Of a DNA stretch of 64,000 nucleotides, positions 34,612 to 48,422 are shown one piece after another. The notes beneath the pieces were generated by a model. It worked only from the letters and a program-made list of their open reading frames with translations. It ran no database searches and had not been told where the DNA came from. Source of the stretch: Xiphias gladius (lineage: Eukaryota; Chordata; Actinopteri; Istiophoriformes; Xiphiidae); assembly GCF_016859285.1 (NCBI RefSeq), contig NC_053403.1:1-64000 (forward strand), given 5' to 3'. The stretch's first letter is position 1; each line of letters opens with the position of its first letter. Made by a program: the position numbers and the translations under genes.

Positions 34612-35925
34612 CCTAAAACACTGAGCAGACCTAATCCTGGATCAATGCAGCTCAGTCCAGATTAGTTTGGGTCAGCTGCACCAAGAGTGAGGATCAATCC
34701 AGAGTCCGGATCAGTCAGCAGGGTTCTGGTCCACAAACAGATGCTGCTTCATCTCTGTCTCATCCGGATCTGAATTCCCAGTAAAAACCCAGGAGGAGAG
34801 AGAGAGGAGCTGAGAGAGGAGCTGAGGTGGTGCATTCAGGTGCAGCTCTGTATTTTTACCATGTTTGCAGGAAACGTTCAAAGACATTAAGCATTTATTT
34901 TTCTGCAGTCAGCTGATCTGAGACCAGCTGCTTCATCATAATCTGATTTCTTCCTTAATTAAATAAAGAACAACATCTCTCCATCACCCCGTCATCCCTC
35001 CATCATCCTGTCGTCCCTCTGTCCCTCCTTCAGGCTTCTAAAGAGATTACACCTGGATTCATGATCAAAAAGGTTCAGCCTCTGATGAGATGACAACTGG
35101 AAAAGAGAATAAGAAAAAAATAATCAAAATACAAACATCTGTCTGATCTAAATCACGGCTGACATTTTTTTTACCTTTCAGTTTGATGATAGAACTTCTC
35201 GTGCCTTTGTATTTACAGACCAGAACTGATTTAAAGATCCCACTTCTGACTGATAGAGATTTAAATTGACTTTTTCCTGCGTCCACTCCATTGTCAACTT
35301 AAATCAAGTCACATTTATTTACAGAGCACATTTAAAAACAACGCAAGTTGACCAAAGTGCTGTATAGAATAAAATCAATAAACGCCAGGGCAATAAAATC
35401 AGAATAAAAGACCAAAAAACAAAACAACAAGCAAAACAACAGTGAGGGTTTCAACTCTGTTGGTAGTTGAAAGCCTCACTGTCAACTAGGGTTGGGCCAA
35501 ATTTCCTGGTTTGTTCTCATGATAAGTGAGCAGCCATAAGTCTGTTTTAGTATGGTTATTGAGCAACCATGTTCTACTTTTGTTTTTTATTAATTTATTT
35601 CCCCCAAGGAGATTATGCCTGTTTTGAAATAAAGGGGAACAAAAATACACTCTTTAATAATCCTCCCTGTTATTATTGTTATTATTAAGAGTCAAATTGC
35701 GGCATGTAAACATAATTGCATAATCAGGTTTAAACATAAATGAGTAAACACAAGTTTAGTAACATGTAGGCCAATTGTTAACTAAAAAATAAAATTCTGA
35801 AAAACTACACCTTTTCACATTTTTATTTACAAACATGTTTTTTTTTTCACTTTCTCGTGACATAAAAAGCAGCAGCAGAATGACAACTGAATATTAAAAA
35901 ATATCAAATTTAAAAAACACAGCAT

Positions 35926-36020
35926 GCTGTTGTAGCCTATTGGTTAAGACAAACCCCTCATGACCACAATGTCTGTGGTTGGAAACTGGCAGTGGACTTT
36001 TGTTGCATGTCGCATGTCAG
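35926..36020 (+). mobile_element. tRNA-derived SINE fragment
   Basis: tagcctattggttaag resembles a box A and ggttggaaactggcag a decayed box B. They are followed by tttgttgcatgtcgcatgtc, the body start of a common fish tRNA-SINE. Short and diverged. Confidence 0.45.
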
Positions 36021-36469
36021 AGGTGGGGGGTGACTTTCATGATCTGCCCCTCACGTTTAAACTGACTCATAATTCCACCTACGGTTGTGGAGGATGAATT
36101 ACTCAGAACATTTGTGAGAAAAGCCTCAGCAGAGTGGAAAGGTTGTGCCAAACGTCATGCGATATGGCTTTTGGCTTGTAGGATTTTTTTTTTTGTACTT
36201 GTAAGAGATGCTGTATTTGTTTCTAAAGCATGATGTATTCAAAATATGTTGTGTACAAAAGTAACGTAAATTGCTGAATTTCACTACTTGAAAAGACAAA
36301 GGTATCACAAAGCTCCAATTAATAATCCAAAACTCAGCTTTAATTCCTTTTGAAGAAGTGGCTCACAAATACAGAATAGGCCACAAAGCTTTTTTTTTTC
36401 CAGTATCTACAACTCAAATCAGTCACAACACATAAGGTTAACTTAAAGACATTCAAATATCCACATTAA

Positions 36470-37030
36470 CAGAAGAAATAACAAAGCTCACAATACATGA
36501 TAAAGCCCATTCGAAGCTGTACAAACTTACCAACACTGACCTGACAATATCCTTCCCTACTGCAGAATGGGAGAAGGATTCATCCTTATCTCTAGACAAT
36601 GACTCCTAGACCAAAATCTGTACAAACACATTCAAAATGATAAATAAACCCAACCTCCAACTCAAACAGTACAAGATACCACATAACACACATCACACAT
36701 CCATGCAATCTGGCACTGCCCACCCTTACAACACAGTTGCAAAGAAATCACTGATAAACTGTCCCTCACATTGGACTGTCCGATTCCACTCCCCCCATCA
36801 CTCCACTTATTAGGGCACTTTTCATCAGTCACACTCCCCAACCATGGGATACAAATAGTACTCATCGCTCTAACTATCGCCAAGAAAACCATCCTCCTAA
36901 TCTGGAAAAGCAGGAAAAATTCAGCATCTCAGTATAAATAGACCTCTTTATAGAACACATAACAATGGAAAAACTGACTGCATCTATTAAACACAAAATA
37001 CATCAGCTCCAGAAATGATGCGAGCCAATC
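36470..37030 (+). mobile_element. L1-clade LINE fragment (RT C-terminus)
   Basis: Plus-strand frames give EWEKDSSLSLDND, then ICTNTFKMINKPNLQLKQYK, then WHCPPLQHSCKEITDKLS and IALTIAKKTILLIWKSR. This order and spacing are those of the C-terminal part of fish L1/Tx1-type reverse transcriptases. It is followed by the AMEKLTA-like tail. One in-frame stop and frame changes show decay. Confidence 0.75.
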
Positions 37031-40000
37031 CTAACTGCATTACTTCTTGAATGACATACACAGCACAACACTCATTTTCACTCCTGATACCTACCCTACA
37101 ATAACGTCTTTTTGGTGTTTTTTCGTCTAATTTCATAATAACTAGACTCCTTTTTAATATATATCCACACTATTATTATGATTATTACTGCCTTTATTTA
37201 TTATCGTTATTACGCTAATGTTATGATAAAGTTTGCTATTGTTGAGGTTGGTGTTGTTGCTGTCCCCATTATTATTGGTGGCGATAATGACAAGGATCTT
37301 CAATAGTATGCTTTTCATATTATCACTGTTATCAGTATTTAACTATTATTATTATTATTATCACTATTTGTTACTTCTTTTACTATTATTGTCAGTGTTA
37401 TTTCTATATTTATTTAACCATCTTTTTATTTATCCTTTCCTGCATTCCTTCCACACCATACCTCAGCTATTATCAACATGCCTATTCATGTGTTTCTTTC
37501 TTGTCTTTTTATTGTTATCATTATTACCACTGCCCTCACTATTAGTACTTTCACTATTCACCATTGCTCTAGCTCATGCTACTACTTCTACTGCTACTAT
37601 TATAAATACTGTTATCAGATATGACTTTATCAATCTAATTAACTACTTAATAGAGCAATTAATTGATTCATTTGTCATACAATTTATTTATTTTTTTCTG
37701 GTTAAAGTTTCATAATTCGTATCTATATTTCTACGGGGTACACCCTCCGACAGCCAGCTTCATCCCCAGGGCCTGTGGGCAGCCCTGCCTCACAGAGCAT
37801 AAATAAAATGCTGCAAAATCTGGAAGAAAAGGGAAAATTAAAAAAGAAAAAAACCCAGACAAAATAATAGAAAAATTAAAGAAAATTTCATAAAGCAGCA
37901 TGACCTCAGACATCACAAGACACCTCTTCCAGGAAAATTCAACTAAGTAAGTTTTTTTCTCTCCCTTTCCTTACTTTGTCCTTTTCCTTTTCTCTCCTTT
38001 ATTTATTTATTCATTCATTGTTTGTTTGTTTTTTGTTCATTTAAGGCCTGTCACGTCACCCAGTGTTTAAAGGTCTGTCTTGTCTTGTCTCACCTATTAT
38101 GTCTCATCTCATTAAATAAAAAAGGGGGAAAAGAGAAATATGTTGTGTATTTGAATGATAGGTATGTTTTGTATTTGCAAAACAAATGCACTAATCTGTT
38201 AATGGTGTTTTGTATTAGCAAACCACACTGTGTTTGATAGTGAATTGTAGGGTATTTGTAAAACGAGTTTTAAGTTTTAAGTAAAAAGTTTTTGCAGGAA
38301 ATTAGCTCCATATCCAAAGACTCAAAACAACAACAAAGAAAAACTACACATATCTGTTATTAATTTGTTGATCTGCTGCTGTCCTCATGTAGATTTGATC
38401 ATATATACTAGTGTTTTATAAACAACGTGGTATTCATATTTAATAGTAGTATTAATATTTACACTGTTGTATGTAATGACTTTGTGTTGTTGGCTCAAGT
38501 GTTTAACATGTAGCTTTTAAACACTTTCTATGACTCAGATAAATACTGTTGGTTATTGTGCTGTGTAAATGGATAATGTGTGTAATGTGGATATTAACAT
38601 TTGTGGTCATTAATGTTGTGTTGCTCTGTGTTGCTTTTCATGGCTGCATGGACTAAACACTGGAAGTTTTTATTAATGTTTTACTTGTTCAGTTGTTTTG
38701 TGTGATGTGCTCACTGGCCTGCTAATGACTCTGTTGCTTTACTTGTTATTTCAGTGTCCTATGTTTGTATTTGTGAATCTGTAACTTTATTGGTTTGAGA
38801 ACATTTGACTAGTTTAAAATTAATTACTAGCATTTACCGAAATGCTGATTAATAAAAAGTAAACATGTTTACTTAAAAAAAGAAAACACATTTAACTCAG
38901 TTATTCAAATAAAAATTTGTCATCTGAACACTAAAATTAATAACAATGTATTAGTATCATCAGTATAGATTTAATATAATTGTCTTTAAAAAGTTTTAAA
39001 TTTTAATAAACAAAATAAAAATTATTTAAATTTAATAACCATTCTGAACTCATTTTACTGACAATGAAACCCTAATTTCAGCAGATTTTCTTTCGTAGTT
39101 TTTGTGTGTTTAATGTCAGATATTACACCCAACTGCAGTTTTAAAGGTGTGAAGTCATAGTAAATGTACAGTGATTAATATCAGGTTCATGACCAATGAT
39201 CAGCGTATCTGCTCTGACTGTAAAACTGTCAGGCTGCTATAATAAGAACAACTTCAGGTCTGTTTAATCACACATGAAAGCACCTGTTTTCTATTTCCCT
39301 GGAGATTCAGCTCATTTAATGTCTCATAAAAACATTTGGCTCTGACATCACTGTGTGGATATTGATCTAGCTGATAATTAAACTGATTGATCACCAGTCA
39401 TTCCGTCTCAGAGGTCTCAGGGATCAGACAGATCCTGTAGATGTTAGAGGAAAGAGAGCTGATACATTGATTCAACCACAGTCACATCTTCATTTTTATC
39501 ATCATCATCATCATCATCATCATCAACACTATGAAACCATGATGCTCTCACTTTCTTTCTCTTTCACACTTCAGCTTCTGTCTGTAACGAATTTATGTTG
39601 AGTTATGCATTTTTGCTATTTAAAATTCGTAATTTCTCTCAGCGTCATAAGTTTTAATAAATTCATCCACTTAAACATCAAAGACACATTGAAGTTTAAC
39701 AACAACAATATCTGCTAACACTGAGCTGATGAGACAAAAAATAATTTCTATGATATGTGATCTTCTAGCTTTTAAGAACCAACAAACACATGAGGTTAAA
39801 TAAATGTACTACCTTTGAAAAATGTATATTTTTAATATGGATTCATCTTGTTAGATTTATTTGTGGGAAAAAGTTTTAAGGAAAACAAAATGAAAGAAAT
39901 AACAAAGGAACATTTTTAGGTGTTTAGGATGGAGGACCTGAAGCTCCATGGAAACTCATGGAAACAGCTAATATACAACTCTAAAAGTGATGTCAACAAA

Positions 40001-40435
40001 CAGCTTTTAGTTTTGAGAGAAACATGACACCTACAACACTCCAGTTAAAAAACATCATCTTCAACCTGTTGAATGTCTTGGAATTTAAAAAATGACCAAA
40101 GAGCCTCTTTTTACAGTCAGCTTCAGTCAGCTTTCAGGTGTTGTCCACGAAAACACCTGAAAACACCTGGAAATTCCTGTGCTGTGTTGTGAAAATCCTG
40201 TATTCACTCAGTGATTAGAAAAACGAGTCTGACTACATCATGACAGAGAGGAGGATCAAGATGTGGATTATTTTACAAGTGAACAATACTCAGACTGTAT
40301 GTGAACCTTTTTGTGCTCTGAGTTTTAAACACATCAAACAGTGTCTTCATATTTTCATAATGCCTGCAGGACCCTCATGTACTCTAGTAAACTGCAAAAA
40401 ACTGGGTAAACTCAGTAAATATCAGCTGTACTTCA

Positions 40436-43400
40436 TCAGTCGTCAAGTGATCCCTCCTGGTGTTGCAGGAAGCGGATCAGACCTCCAGGCAGCGGTAACT
40501 TCTTCACACGTCGACATCCAACGAGCTGCAGAATCTGCAGCCTGCAGAGCTGCATCAGCGGCCGTGGGGGAGCTGAAACACAACACAAACCAGTAACTTA
40601 CTGCTAAAATCATTGGAAAACTACCTAACAAACTTGTAACGTCACTGGAAAACTACCAGACAAACCAGTAACATCACTGGAAAACTATCAGACAAACTGC
40701 TAACTTAACTGAAAAAAAATAAAACAACCAGTAACTGCCACCCAAACCTGTGACCTCACTGGAAACTACCAAACAAACCAGTAACTTCACTGGAAAAGTA
40801 CCAGACAAACTGTTTAATTTACTGGAAAAAACAATAAAACAAACGAGTAACTTCACTAGAAAAATGTAACACAAACCTGTGACCTCACCGGAAAACCATA
40901 ACAAAACTGCTAACCTCACTGGAAAACTACCAGACAATATGGTAACATCATCATTTCTTACTGACACGTTTCCTGCAGCAGTATGAAATGAACTATAGCA
41001 TTATTTCAGGCACAGCACTGGTCATACTTGTATTGGTTTATTGGTATCAGGTGTTTCTAATATGTTTTAACAATCAGTGACTCATTGACAGCTCTGTGGC
41101 AAGTAACATCCAGTCATATTCATGCAGGTGTACAGAGCAGGCTTTATAATCTTATACTGTCACTGTTACTCTGTTGATTACATTCATGTCAACACAAATG
41201 GTCAAATCCTTGATGAAAGAGTTTCTGCCTGAAGACTGAATTATTAGTTAATGATAAGTTATTCACCTACCTGCTTTTTCCTTGATGACGCTCCAGTCTG
41301 AGTAACTGTCCAGGTGTTCCATCAGTCTGGAGCAGAGTGTCACATGACCAACGTAGTCCAATAGGACATCAATGATTGGCCCCGCCCACCGACAGATACT
41401 GGGGGCTGAGATCATCTCACAGAACTGTAAATCATTACAATGTTTCTGTTATTAACTCTAAATGAATTAATCAATCAATCAGTCAATCAATCAATCAAAC
41501 AAAGAACTGTCAATCAAACAATCAAACGAAGAGCTGTCGATCAATAACAGGGTCACAAATCTTTTTTTAGACATTAAATACTTTGAATCTCCAAGTTGCT
41601 CTGAAGTGAAATAAAGATGCATTCAACTGACATAGATTTTTTGGACATTTTTGGTAACAGCTGACGTCCCTTCACAACTCTGTCGGTGTAGCTCTTTATT
41701 TAAAGATTTTAAACTCAGGTCACCTGAACTCCTCGCATCAACTGTGTCTCTGCTAGGAATCTGTTGCTGTAGCGGAGGTCATGTCTCTCTGATCGGGTGG
41801 TTTTGATTGGTGGATGAGATTGGCTGCCGTAGATACAGTTGAAGCAGGAGAGGGCATGACCTCCATGGTCCAGCAGGTACTTGAACATGGGGAGGTTTTT
41901 CATGGAGAACATGTAGACAGCGGGGAAGGTGGTGGGGTGGGTGGGAATGCAAGCATTAATGTCAGCTCCGTGCTCCACCAGCAGGGTGACGGTCTGGATG
42001 CAGCCCAGCCTCGCTGCCACCATCAGCGGCTTGAACACATCCAGGTTTGGGTTGGCACCAGCCGCCAGCAGCATGCACACAGAATCAATGTTATTGTTGA
42101 TGACAGCGAAGTAGAGCGCTGTGCTGCGGCGGTCCTCGTACAGCTTTGATCGTTCCTCAGACAGCTGAGCGTTGACATCGAAGCCTGCCTCGATCAGAGC
42201 CTCCAGCACGTCGTCATGGTTATGCTCAGCTGCCACATGAAGCGGACTGATGCCGGTCCGCCAGACTCTGGCCTTACTGGTGGCTGGGATCAACATGGAC
42301 ACAATACTGGAAAGAGGTGAAATCACAGGAATTAGCCCAGATCAACCTCCAACCTCAAGCTGACGTTATCCGACACCTGACAGGAATCCAGAAGTAACTT
42401 CCTCATGAGAAAAAAAGTGTTTTTTTAGTATTATTTATCCGCTTAACAGGGTTATTTGCACCTTTGCTCTTACACCTTCATAGAAAATGTAATGTTTATA
42501 GTACAGATTTACCAATATAACATATTAACAATTTAACATTTCATGCAGTCCTGATGTTTGTTAATGTGCAGTATGTTTTGTTCCACCAGGTGTTGCCTTT
42601 GAGTAATTTTGGTGGATTTTGATCTAGAAGAACAACTACGTTTGTAGTTTTAGCATGCTACTAGACTATAAAGCAAACAGGCTACTTTTTTGTGCAGAAA
42701 GTGCAGAAATAAATATGCTTAGTACTAACATTCAGTGCTATGCAGATAACACCCAGCTCTACACAGCTGTTGATCCTGATGACCTGAGCCTAGTTACTCC
42801 AACTGAATCAGGACAAAACAGAGGTCCTCATTATTGGTCTATACCTGTGCATTCAGTTACATTATTTCAGCCATGCTTTGACCTTCTAATCAAAATTGTA
42901 GTGGTCAGTTATTATTTTAATGTCCCTTCCTGTCACATCAGAACCTAAAAAAATCAAGAACTATGCTGGTTTTAAACCTTGTCAAGTACAGATCATCAGC
43001 ACCTGCTCTGGTCTGGTGGACTTCAGTTCTCCTAACCCTACAAACATGGTATTTGAGATCATGAGGAGTTCAGCAATTATTGAAAGCTATTATTAAAATG
43101 GGGGACATAATAGTCAGTCTGCCTACGTATCACTTCCTCTCTGGGCAGCAATGTGAAGTGGTAATAATCCGGTCTTTCCAGGTTTGTTGGCATCAGCATT
43201 TTGTGAGAGGAGGAGTTTCACAATTTCCTCATGTCCATTTTTAGCAGCTTCATACAGAGCAGTGGCTCCATCACCAGCCTGACTGTTGATATCTGCACCT
43301 GCAGAGAACGGGTAAGGGTTCAGGGTTCAGTGTTCAGTGTTCAGGTGGAGGAAATCCTTAAATCAGTGCTCAGTTCCTATTTGTGAGGACATCACACATC

Positions 43401-46400
43401 ATTCTAAACATAGCAGTATTTATACTGAGAGAGGAGATGACAACCCTTCACTACACTGGTGTTTCTACTGGCTGCCTCAACCCACTGAAACCAGTTAGCA
43501 TGTAGCAACCGTGGTAGTTACTACAATGGGTAACAAACTGGGGACCAGGGTGTTTCTGTGGGGTTTCAGTTAGTTTTTGGTGACCAGTCTGAAACTCAGC
43601 ACAGATGATACATGTTGGTTGCAGTAGCAGAAGCAGTGGTACTTAGTCGTTAGCAGAAGCAGTAGCTGCAGTAATTAGCAGTTAGCAAAAGCAGTTAACA
43701 GAAGCAGAAGTAGTTGTCAGTAGCAGTTAGCAGTTTGCAGAAGCAGTAGTAGAATAACAATAAGATAAACCATCCCATCCATTTACCATGTTTAAGGAGG
43801 AATCGCAGGGTTGCGAGCTGCCCACTCTGAGCTGCAGTAAACAGTGGTGAGATGCCATACATATTGCTGAGGTTGTGTTTGGCTCCAGCCTTCAGCAGCA
43901 TCTCACAGATCTCCACATTGTTTTGAACCACAGCTTCTTGCAGCGCAGTCCAACCCTGAATGCAATGAGTGTTCACCGCTGCTCCATGGTTCAACAATGC
44001 TGCCACCATCGCAGCACTGTTCCTCTCACAGGCTGCAGAGGAAGAAAAAACTGTTCAGGGACAGGACACCAAAAAACACGTAGCAGAGTTTATTAAAGGG
44101 ACAGGCCACCAAAGTCACAGAAACATGCTCACTATCTCCTCCAGCTCCACTCTACACCACAATCACACCAGCTCACAACAGAACAAATTGTTTTCTTGTC
44201 AATGCCAATTTTTACTCTTTCAGACCTATAGAAATAAAAGCTGACCATAGGGAATCCACTTCTCTGATTGGCTGTCAGGTGTCTGTTAAAATCGTATATA
44301 TAGACTCCTCAAACATAATTCCGGTCAAAAGTTAATCACTGATCAAAGTCAGAGCTTAATGTATTCGATATCAACATTTACCTTCCGTTTCAGTGTCAGG
44401 ATCAGGATTGGCACTCGACTTGGCAGCTACTCTCAGTTTAGAAGATAGGATCAGGACTTGAATTGACAGATAATCTGAGTTTCGTGTTAGAATTGAAAAT
44501 GTTACTCTAGGGTATTATTCCACAGCCCAGAAACTATGTAATAAAGGCAAAGCCCTCTTAAAAATATAAAGTAAATCTGAGCACCAAAACAACATAATTT
44601 TGTATCAGAAGAATATTAGACAACAGATTCATTATTTTGTGATACCAGGCCTCAGAAATGATCGGCACCCCTGTCTCCTGTTAACATCCATAATTTAAAG
44701 ACAAATACCTTTTTTCTTCCCTAAGTAAACTCAGCATATGACGTCAAGTGAACTGCGTCTCTTTAGCTGCGATGTGTTCAGATCAATCTGTATGTTGGGA
44801 GACTGACATCACTTCCTGTCAGTGTTACCTTTGTAGAGCGGAGTCTCTTTGTCATGGTTTGTGATGTCAGGGTCAGCTCCATTTTCCAGCAGCACCTGGA
44901 TACATCGTAGTTGGTCTTTGCTGACAGCGACCAGCAGCGCTGACTCACCGCGCTCCGTTCGCTTATTGATCATCCCCGGCTGAGCTGAGCACAAAAACAC
45001 AGACAAGGGACTTCTCTCCCGTGGCCTTTGATGTAATGTTTTTGTTTTTGTCTGTATATATATCTACCTGACAGCAGAATTCTCAGACAGGTGTCCTGGC
45101 CATACCACGCCGCCTGGTGAATAGCAAGCCAGCCCGGTTTACTCGGCAGCATCAAGTTGGTTCCTGGACATTTGGCTAAAGCTCTCACTCTGCTCTTATC
45201 TCCAACACGGATTGCTTTGAACAGAGGCTCCTCCGCCCTGCAGGGGATACACCCATCAGAGACTTACCTCACAGGTCCCACCTTTCCCACCTGGCCTCAC
45301 CTGTCCCACCTGTCTTACCTGACATTACCTGTCCCACCTTTCTCGTCTGTCCCACCTGTCCCGCCTGACCTCACCTGTCCCACCTGACCCCACTTGTGTC
45401 ACCTGACTCCACCTGTCTCTCCCCTTTTTCGGGAAAAAAACATGAAAATTAAAAAAAAAAAAAACACCCTACATGTTCTTCATGAAAAGTGAACTACTTT
45501 TCATGGCTCTTCCCTGTAATAAACATTCATACCTGATGGTTTCAGTTACTGAGATGATACAGGTGAAACAACAGGTGATATAGGTGGTTCCAGGTACAGA
45601 GATGGTTTATGTAGATAGCTGAACTCACTCTTCAGGTTCTGGAGCAAGGTGGACCAGACTGCCATCAGCTGTGCGATAAACCACCATCCGCTTCCCAGAG
45701 CCCGTCATGAAGTGACTGACTGTTCCATCAAACGTCTTCCTGCCACAGCACCAAGACAACAGCCAATCAGAGCAAAGAGACTAATGCCACAGCCGATCAG
45801 AGTACAGAGACTGACAGCTCATCTGTCTCAAATTTAAACCTGGACCCACATTAAGAAAGTGTTAGAATCCCTCCACGTAATCATACTGAAAGTTAAACTG
45901 GGACTAAAATCAGCCCTCACGTCTTAATATACTACTTCGAATAATGGCATGTTTTGCCTTTATTATGCAGTATTTATTATTTATTATTGAGGAGGAGGAG
46001 TTGTATGACTGGTAAAAGTTTGATTGTTTGATTGTTGGTTGTTTATTTTCCCTGGTTCTGTAAGTTTGGGAGGACCTTGTCTCTCTCTTGCATCCTGCAC
46101 GAGGTCGGCCACAAACAAATTTGCTAACACAATATTTTAATAAGGTTGTTGTCATCAATGAAGATCTCTCCTCTCACAGAATATATCTGACTCCATCTCC
46201 TGCAGCTCATAACAAGATATCAGCACAGACAGAAGTCATTTATCTGGTTAAGAAAGTTAATAAAATGATTTTAGTTCTGGTCCTAAAAGTTATATCAAAC
46301 AATTGTCCCTCTGAGAGTTTTTGGCTTGTTGGGACTCATTTCCTACTCTGAGATGACTAATGAATGTACAGTTTGATTAATACATATCAATATTCTAATT

Positions 46401-48422
46401 TAGATTTATAGTGATTTATATATATTGGCTGTTTCAATTCCAGCATCTTCTAACATCTTCTAGTGGGGACTCAGAAGCTAATCAATACATCTGATCTCCT
46501 TACAGCCAACTGTTGAGACTGCATCTTCAGACTGTGATCAGAAATTGAAGTCAACTCTGTAAATCTGATCTGAGGTCTGTCTAGGGACTGTCAGAAAGTC
46601 TGTTGTGTTTTTTATCATCAGCAGATGCACTAATTTATCCGTTTAGTGTGGATGAAGAGAGTTTCCTTGTTGTTACTGTGCAGATGTGCCTGTGGGTGTT
46701 TTCTTGACGTTATTATTTCCAGCTTATTCACTATGAGGCAGATGTTTGGCAGCTATGAGCCGTCACATCTCATTTTCCTTATTATGTTATTATGTCACGT
46801 ATGTTTTTCTGTTATTAAACTGATTCGGTCTTAGGTTTAGAGTCTTTTGGAAAATTGCTACATTGCTGATTTTCTATTCCTGATTTGAATTTTCATGAAC
46901 ATAAAGTGGCAGTCTTCAAGATTTGTATTTAAATAAATGTGTTTTAGTCACCATCTGTTGCCAGATTACGTAACATAATGGTGAAAGAGCCTATGGCCCA
47001 ATGATGAAAGTATTGCAAAATTTATATGTTTGCAGTTTTATGAAGTGGGTGTCTGTGGCGACATTCCGAGAAAAAATGCTGTATTAAGTTATTGCTAATA
47101 AAAACCAAACATTTCCTCCTGCTGCAGCTTCACATTCAAAACATTTAACTGGTGAAACATGAGTTGACTTTTATTATGAAGTAGTCACAGGCAATGCCAT
47201 GTGTTTATCAGTGAGCTTAGCATTTACCACTACCATTCAACAAAAATGCATCTACAAAACAAGACAGTGGCCATTTTGGGTATTTCTGGACGGTGGATCA
47301 GTTTTAAATATTGCTGGGACTAATGGAAGAAGAAGGAGCAGCCACAGTGAGCTGTTAGATGAAGAACTGCAGGCGACAGTCTGCGCACCTCCAACTTCTC
47401 AGCCAGGTAACCAACTCCTTTCACTGTGCCCTGCTCTGCGCAGATTCATGCCATGTGCCACAGAAAATCAAATCATGGTTGCTCACAGAATTTTCGAAAA
47501 AGGCCAATCATTGCCTGACTTCTTTATGAAAACAACAACAGTTTTTTCGGTGCCCCCAGAAAATCTGGGACATGCGTTATTAAACCGCATTTGCTGTTAC
47601 CACCAGTAACTGCAGGGGTCGTCAAATCAACCAGGACTGAAATCTTCCAGACTGCCACTTTAACTGACTGCTATGTTCTAATAGTTGAATTGCAATGTGA
47701 GCTAAAGGTGCAGGATAATTATTCCTATAGTTATTATTCCTATATATGCATGTTCTTAGTTACATGTACAATCATTTGCCTGAGCTGGAGTCTTTTATGT
47801 AATTATCATCTCTGTATTTGTTCAGTCTTTTTTATGTTTTTTTACCTTTTCAGACGCCACACTTAATCTGCCTAAATTACAGTCTTGTCCAATAATCATC
47901 CTCAATAAAGAGACTTTCAATTATAAAGCCATTCTCCTCTGGACTCTTTGAATTCTCTGAGCAGAATCTTGTCTGTATCGATTTCTGCAAAACAGTAAAA
48001 TATCTGAGAACAAGACATGAACTGTGTGACCTCACATACAGATCAGGAGGCTTTTCACTTGGAGGATTTGGAGAACTGTAGTGCGCAGTGGTCGGGGTTG
48101 AAGGGGCATTATGGGAGCTGTAGTTTGCAGTTGGATTATGGGAGTTGTGTCTGGGTTGGTTGGTGTTTCTGGCTGCAGAGTTCAGGCTGGCAGGTTGGTG
48201 AGAATGCATGGGGGCAGCAGCAGGGCTGCTGGTTGCGTTGCTGGTTGCGTTGCTGGTTGTATTGCTGGTTGCGTTGGCGTTATTGCAGTGTGTGTCAGTC
48301 AGACTGCGCTCGATGGCGAGCTGCAGCACTTCTTCATCACTCAGGTTACTGTAGAAAGAATAATCCTCGAAGCCCAGACTGGGAGCTGCTGAGCCAGAGC
48401 GAGAGATGCTGTCTGCTGCCAT
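40436..48422 (-). CDS. asb2: ASB2, first copy: ankyrin-repeat SOCS-box substrate receptor
   Basis: Nine coding exons on the minus strand: 48422-48040, 45739-45629, 45237-45068, 44984-44829, 44032-43787, 43298-43127, 42306-41724, 41424-41271 and 40572-40436. All phases agree and the product is 703 residues. The N-terminus carries a ubiquitin-interacting motif (DEEVLQLAIERSL, about residues 29-41), marking the muscle-type ASB2 isoform, then a Ser/Thr/Asn-rich linker with ATSNTTSN repeats. About twelve ankyrin repeats follow (residues about 165-560). A C-terminal SOCS box has the Elongin-BC signature PLMQLCRLQI and the Cul5-type KKLPLPGG. ASB2 brings filamins and other muscle proteins to a Cullin-5 ligase. 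A 5'UTR exon (donor at 49107) splices to an acceptor at 48452. Oddities: an extra exon, 45739-45629, absent from the second copy; donor GTAGGC after 43127; and the duplicated promoter/exon 1 upstream. Zebrafish also has tandem asb2a genes as I recall; I do not assign .1 or .2. Confidence 0.95.
40595..40960. repeat. About 34-bp minisatellite in the last asb2 intron
   Basis: Ten or so degenerate units around ctggaaaactaccagacaaa, immediately upstream of the SOCS-box exon on the gene's strand. Confidence 0.8.
42640..42960 (+). mobile_element. LINE RT fragment with mutated YADD
   Basis: Plus strand encodes CYADNTQLYTAVDPDD, then after a frameshift LNQDKTEVLIIG. This is the L2-like RT active-site block with the second Asp changed to Asn, so it is inactive. 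It lies in asb2 intron 6, antisense to the gene. Confidence 0.75.
45280..45420. repeat. CCCACCTGTCCCACCTGACC repeat in asb2 intron 2
   Basis: Degenerate 10-20-bp units fill much of this 391-bp intron, close to the acceptor of exon 3 at 45237. They resemble the unit in trim50 intron 1. Confidence 0.8.
46903..47661. mobile_element. Candidate short inverted-repeat DNA element
   Basis: AAAGTGGCAGTCTTCAAGAT at the left end pairs with the reverse complement of the right end (AAAGTGGCAGTCTGGAAGAT). Both are flanked by TA, giving a 759-bp unit in asb2 intron 1. It includes a 136-codon plus-strand frame (47199-47609) that I do not recognise and do not regard as a gene. Confidence 0.55.

Larger units (their letters stand above)
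34612..40435. other. Intergenic region between prima1 and the first asb2 gene
   Basis: About 5.8 kb. It holds the prima1 promoter side (34.6-34.9 kb), a LINE/SINE tail-like stretch at about 35300-35400, a tRNA-SINE-like piece at about 35926-36020, an L1-clade LINE piece at about 36470-37030, ATT/TAC simple repeats at about 37190-37720, and an ATC run near 39498. From 38 to 40.4 kb it is AT-rich with nothing recognised. Confidence 0.6.

Noticed and set aside
37233-37715. 160-codon Leu/Tyr-rich frame
   Set aside because: It comes from ATT/TAC simple repeats downstream of the L1 fragment. The apparent membrane helices are a composition effect.
41814-42149. Plus-strand frames opposite the asb2 ankyrin exon
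   Set aside because: They are antisense shadows of exon 42306-41724, which has clear ankyrin consensus in its own frame.
47199-47609. 136-codon plus-strand frame in asb2 intron 1
   Set aside because: It lies within a candidate inverted-repeat element and I see no family resemblance or splice context.
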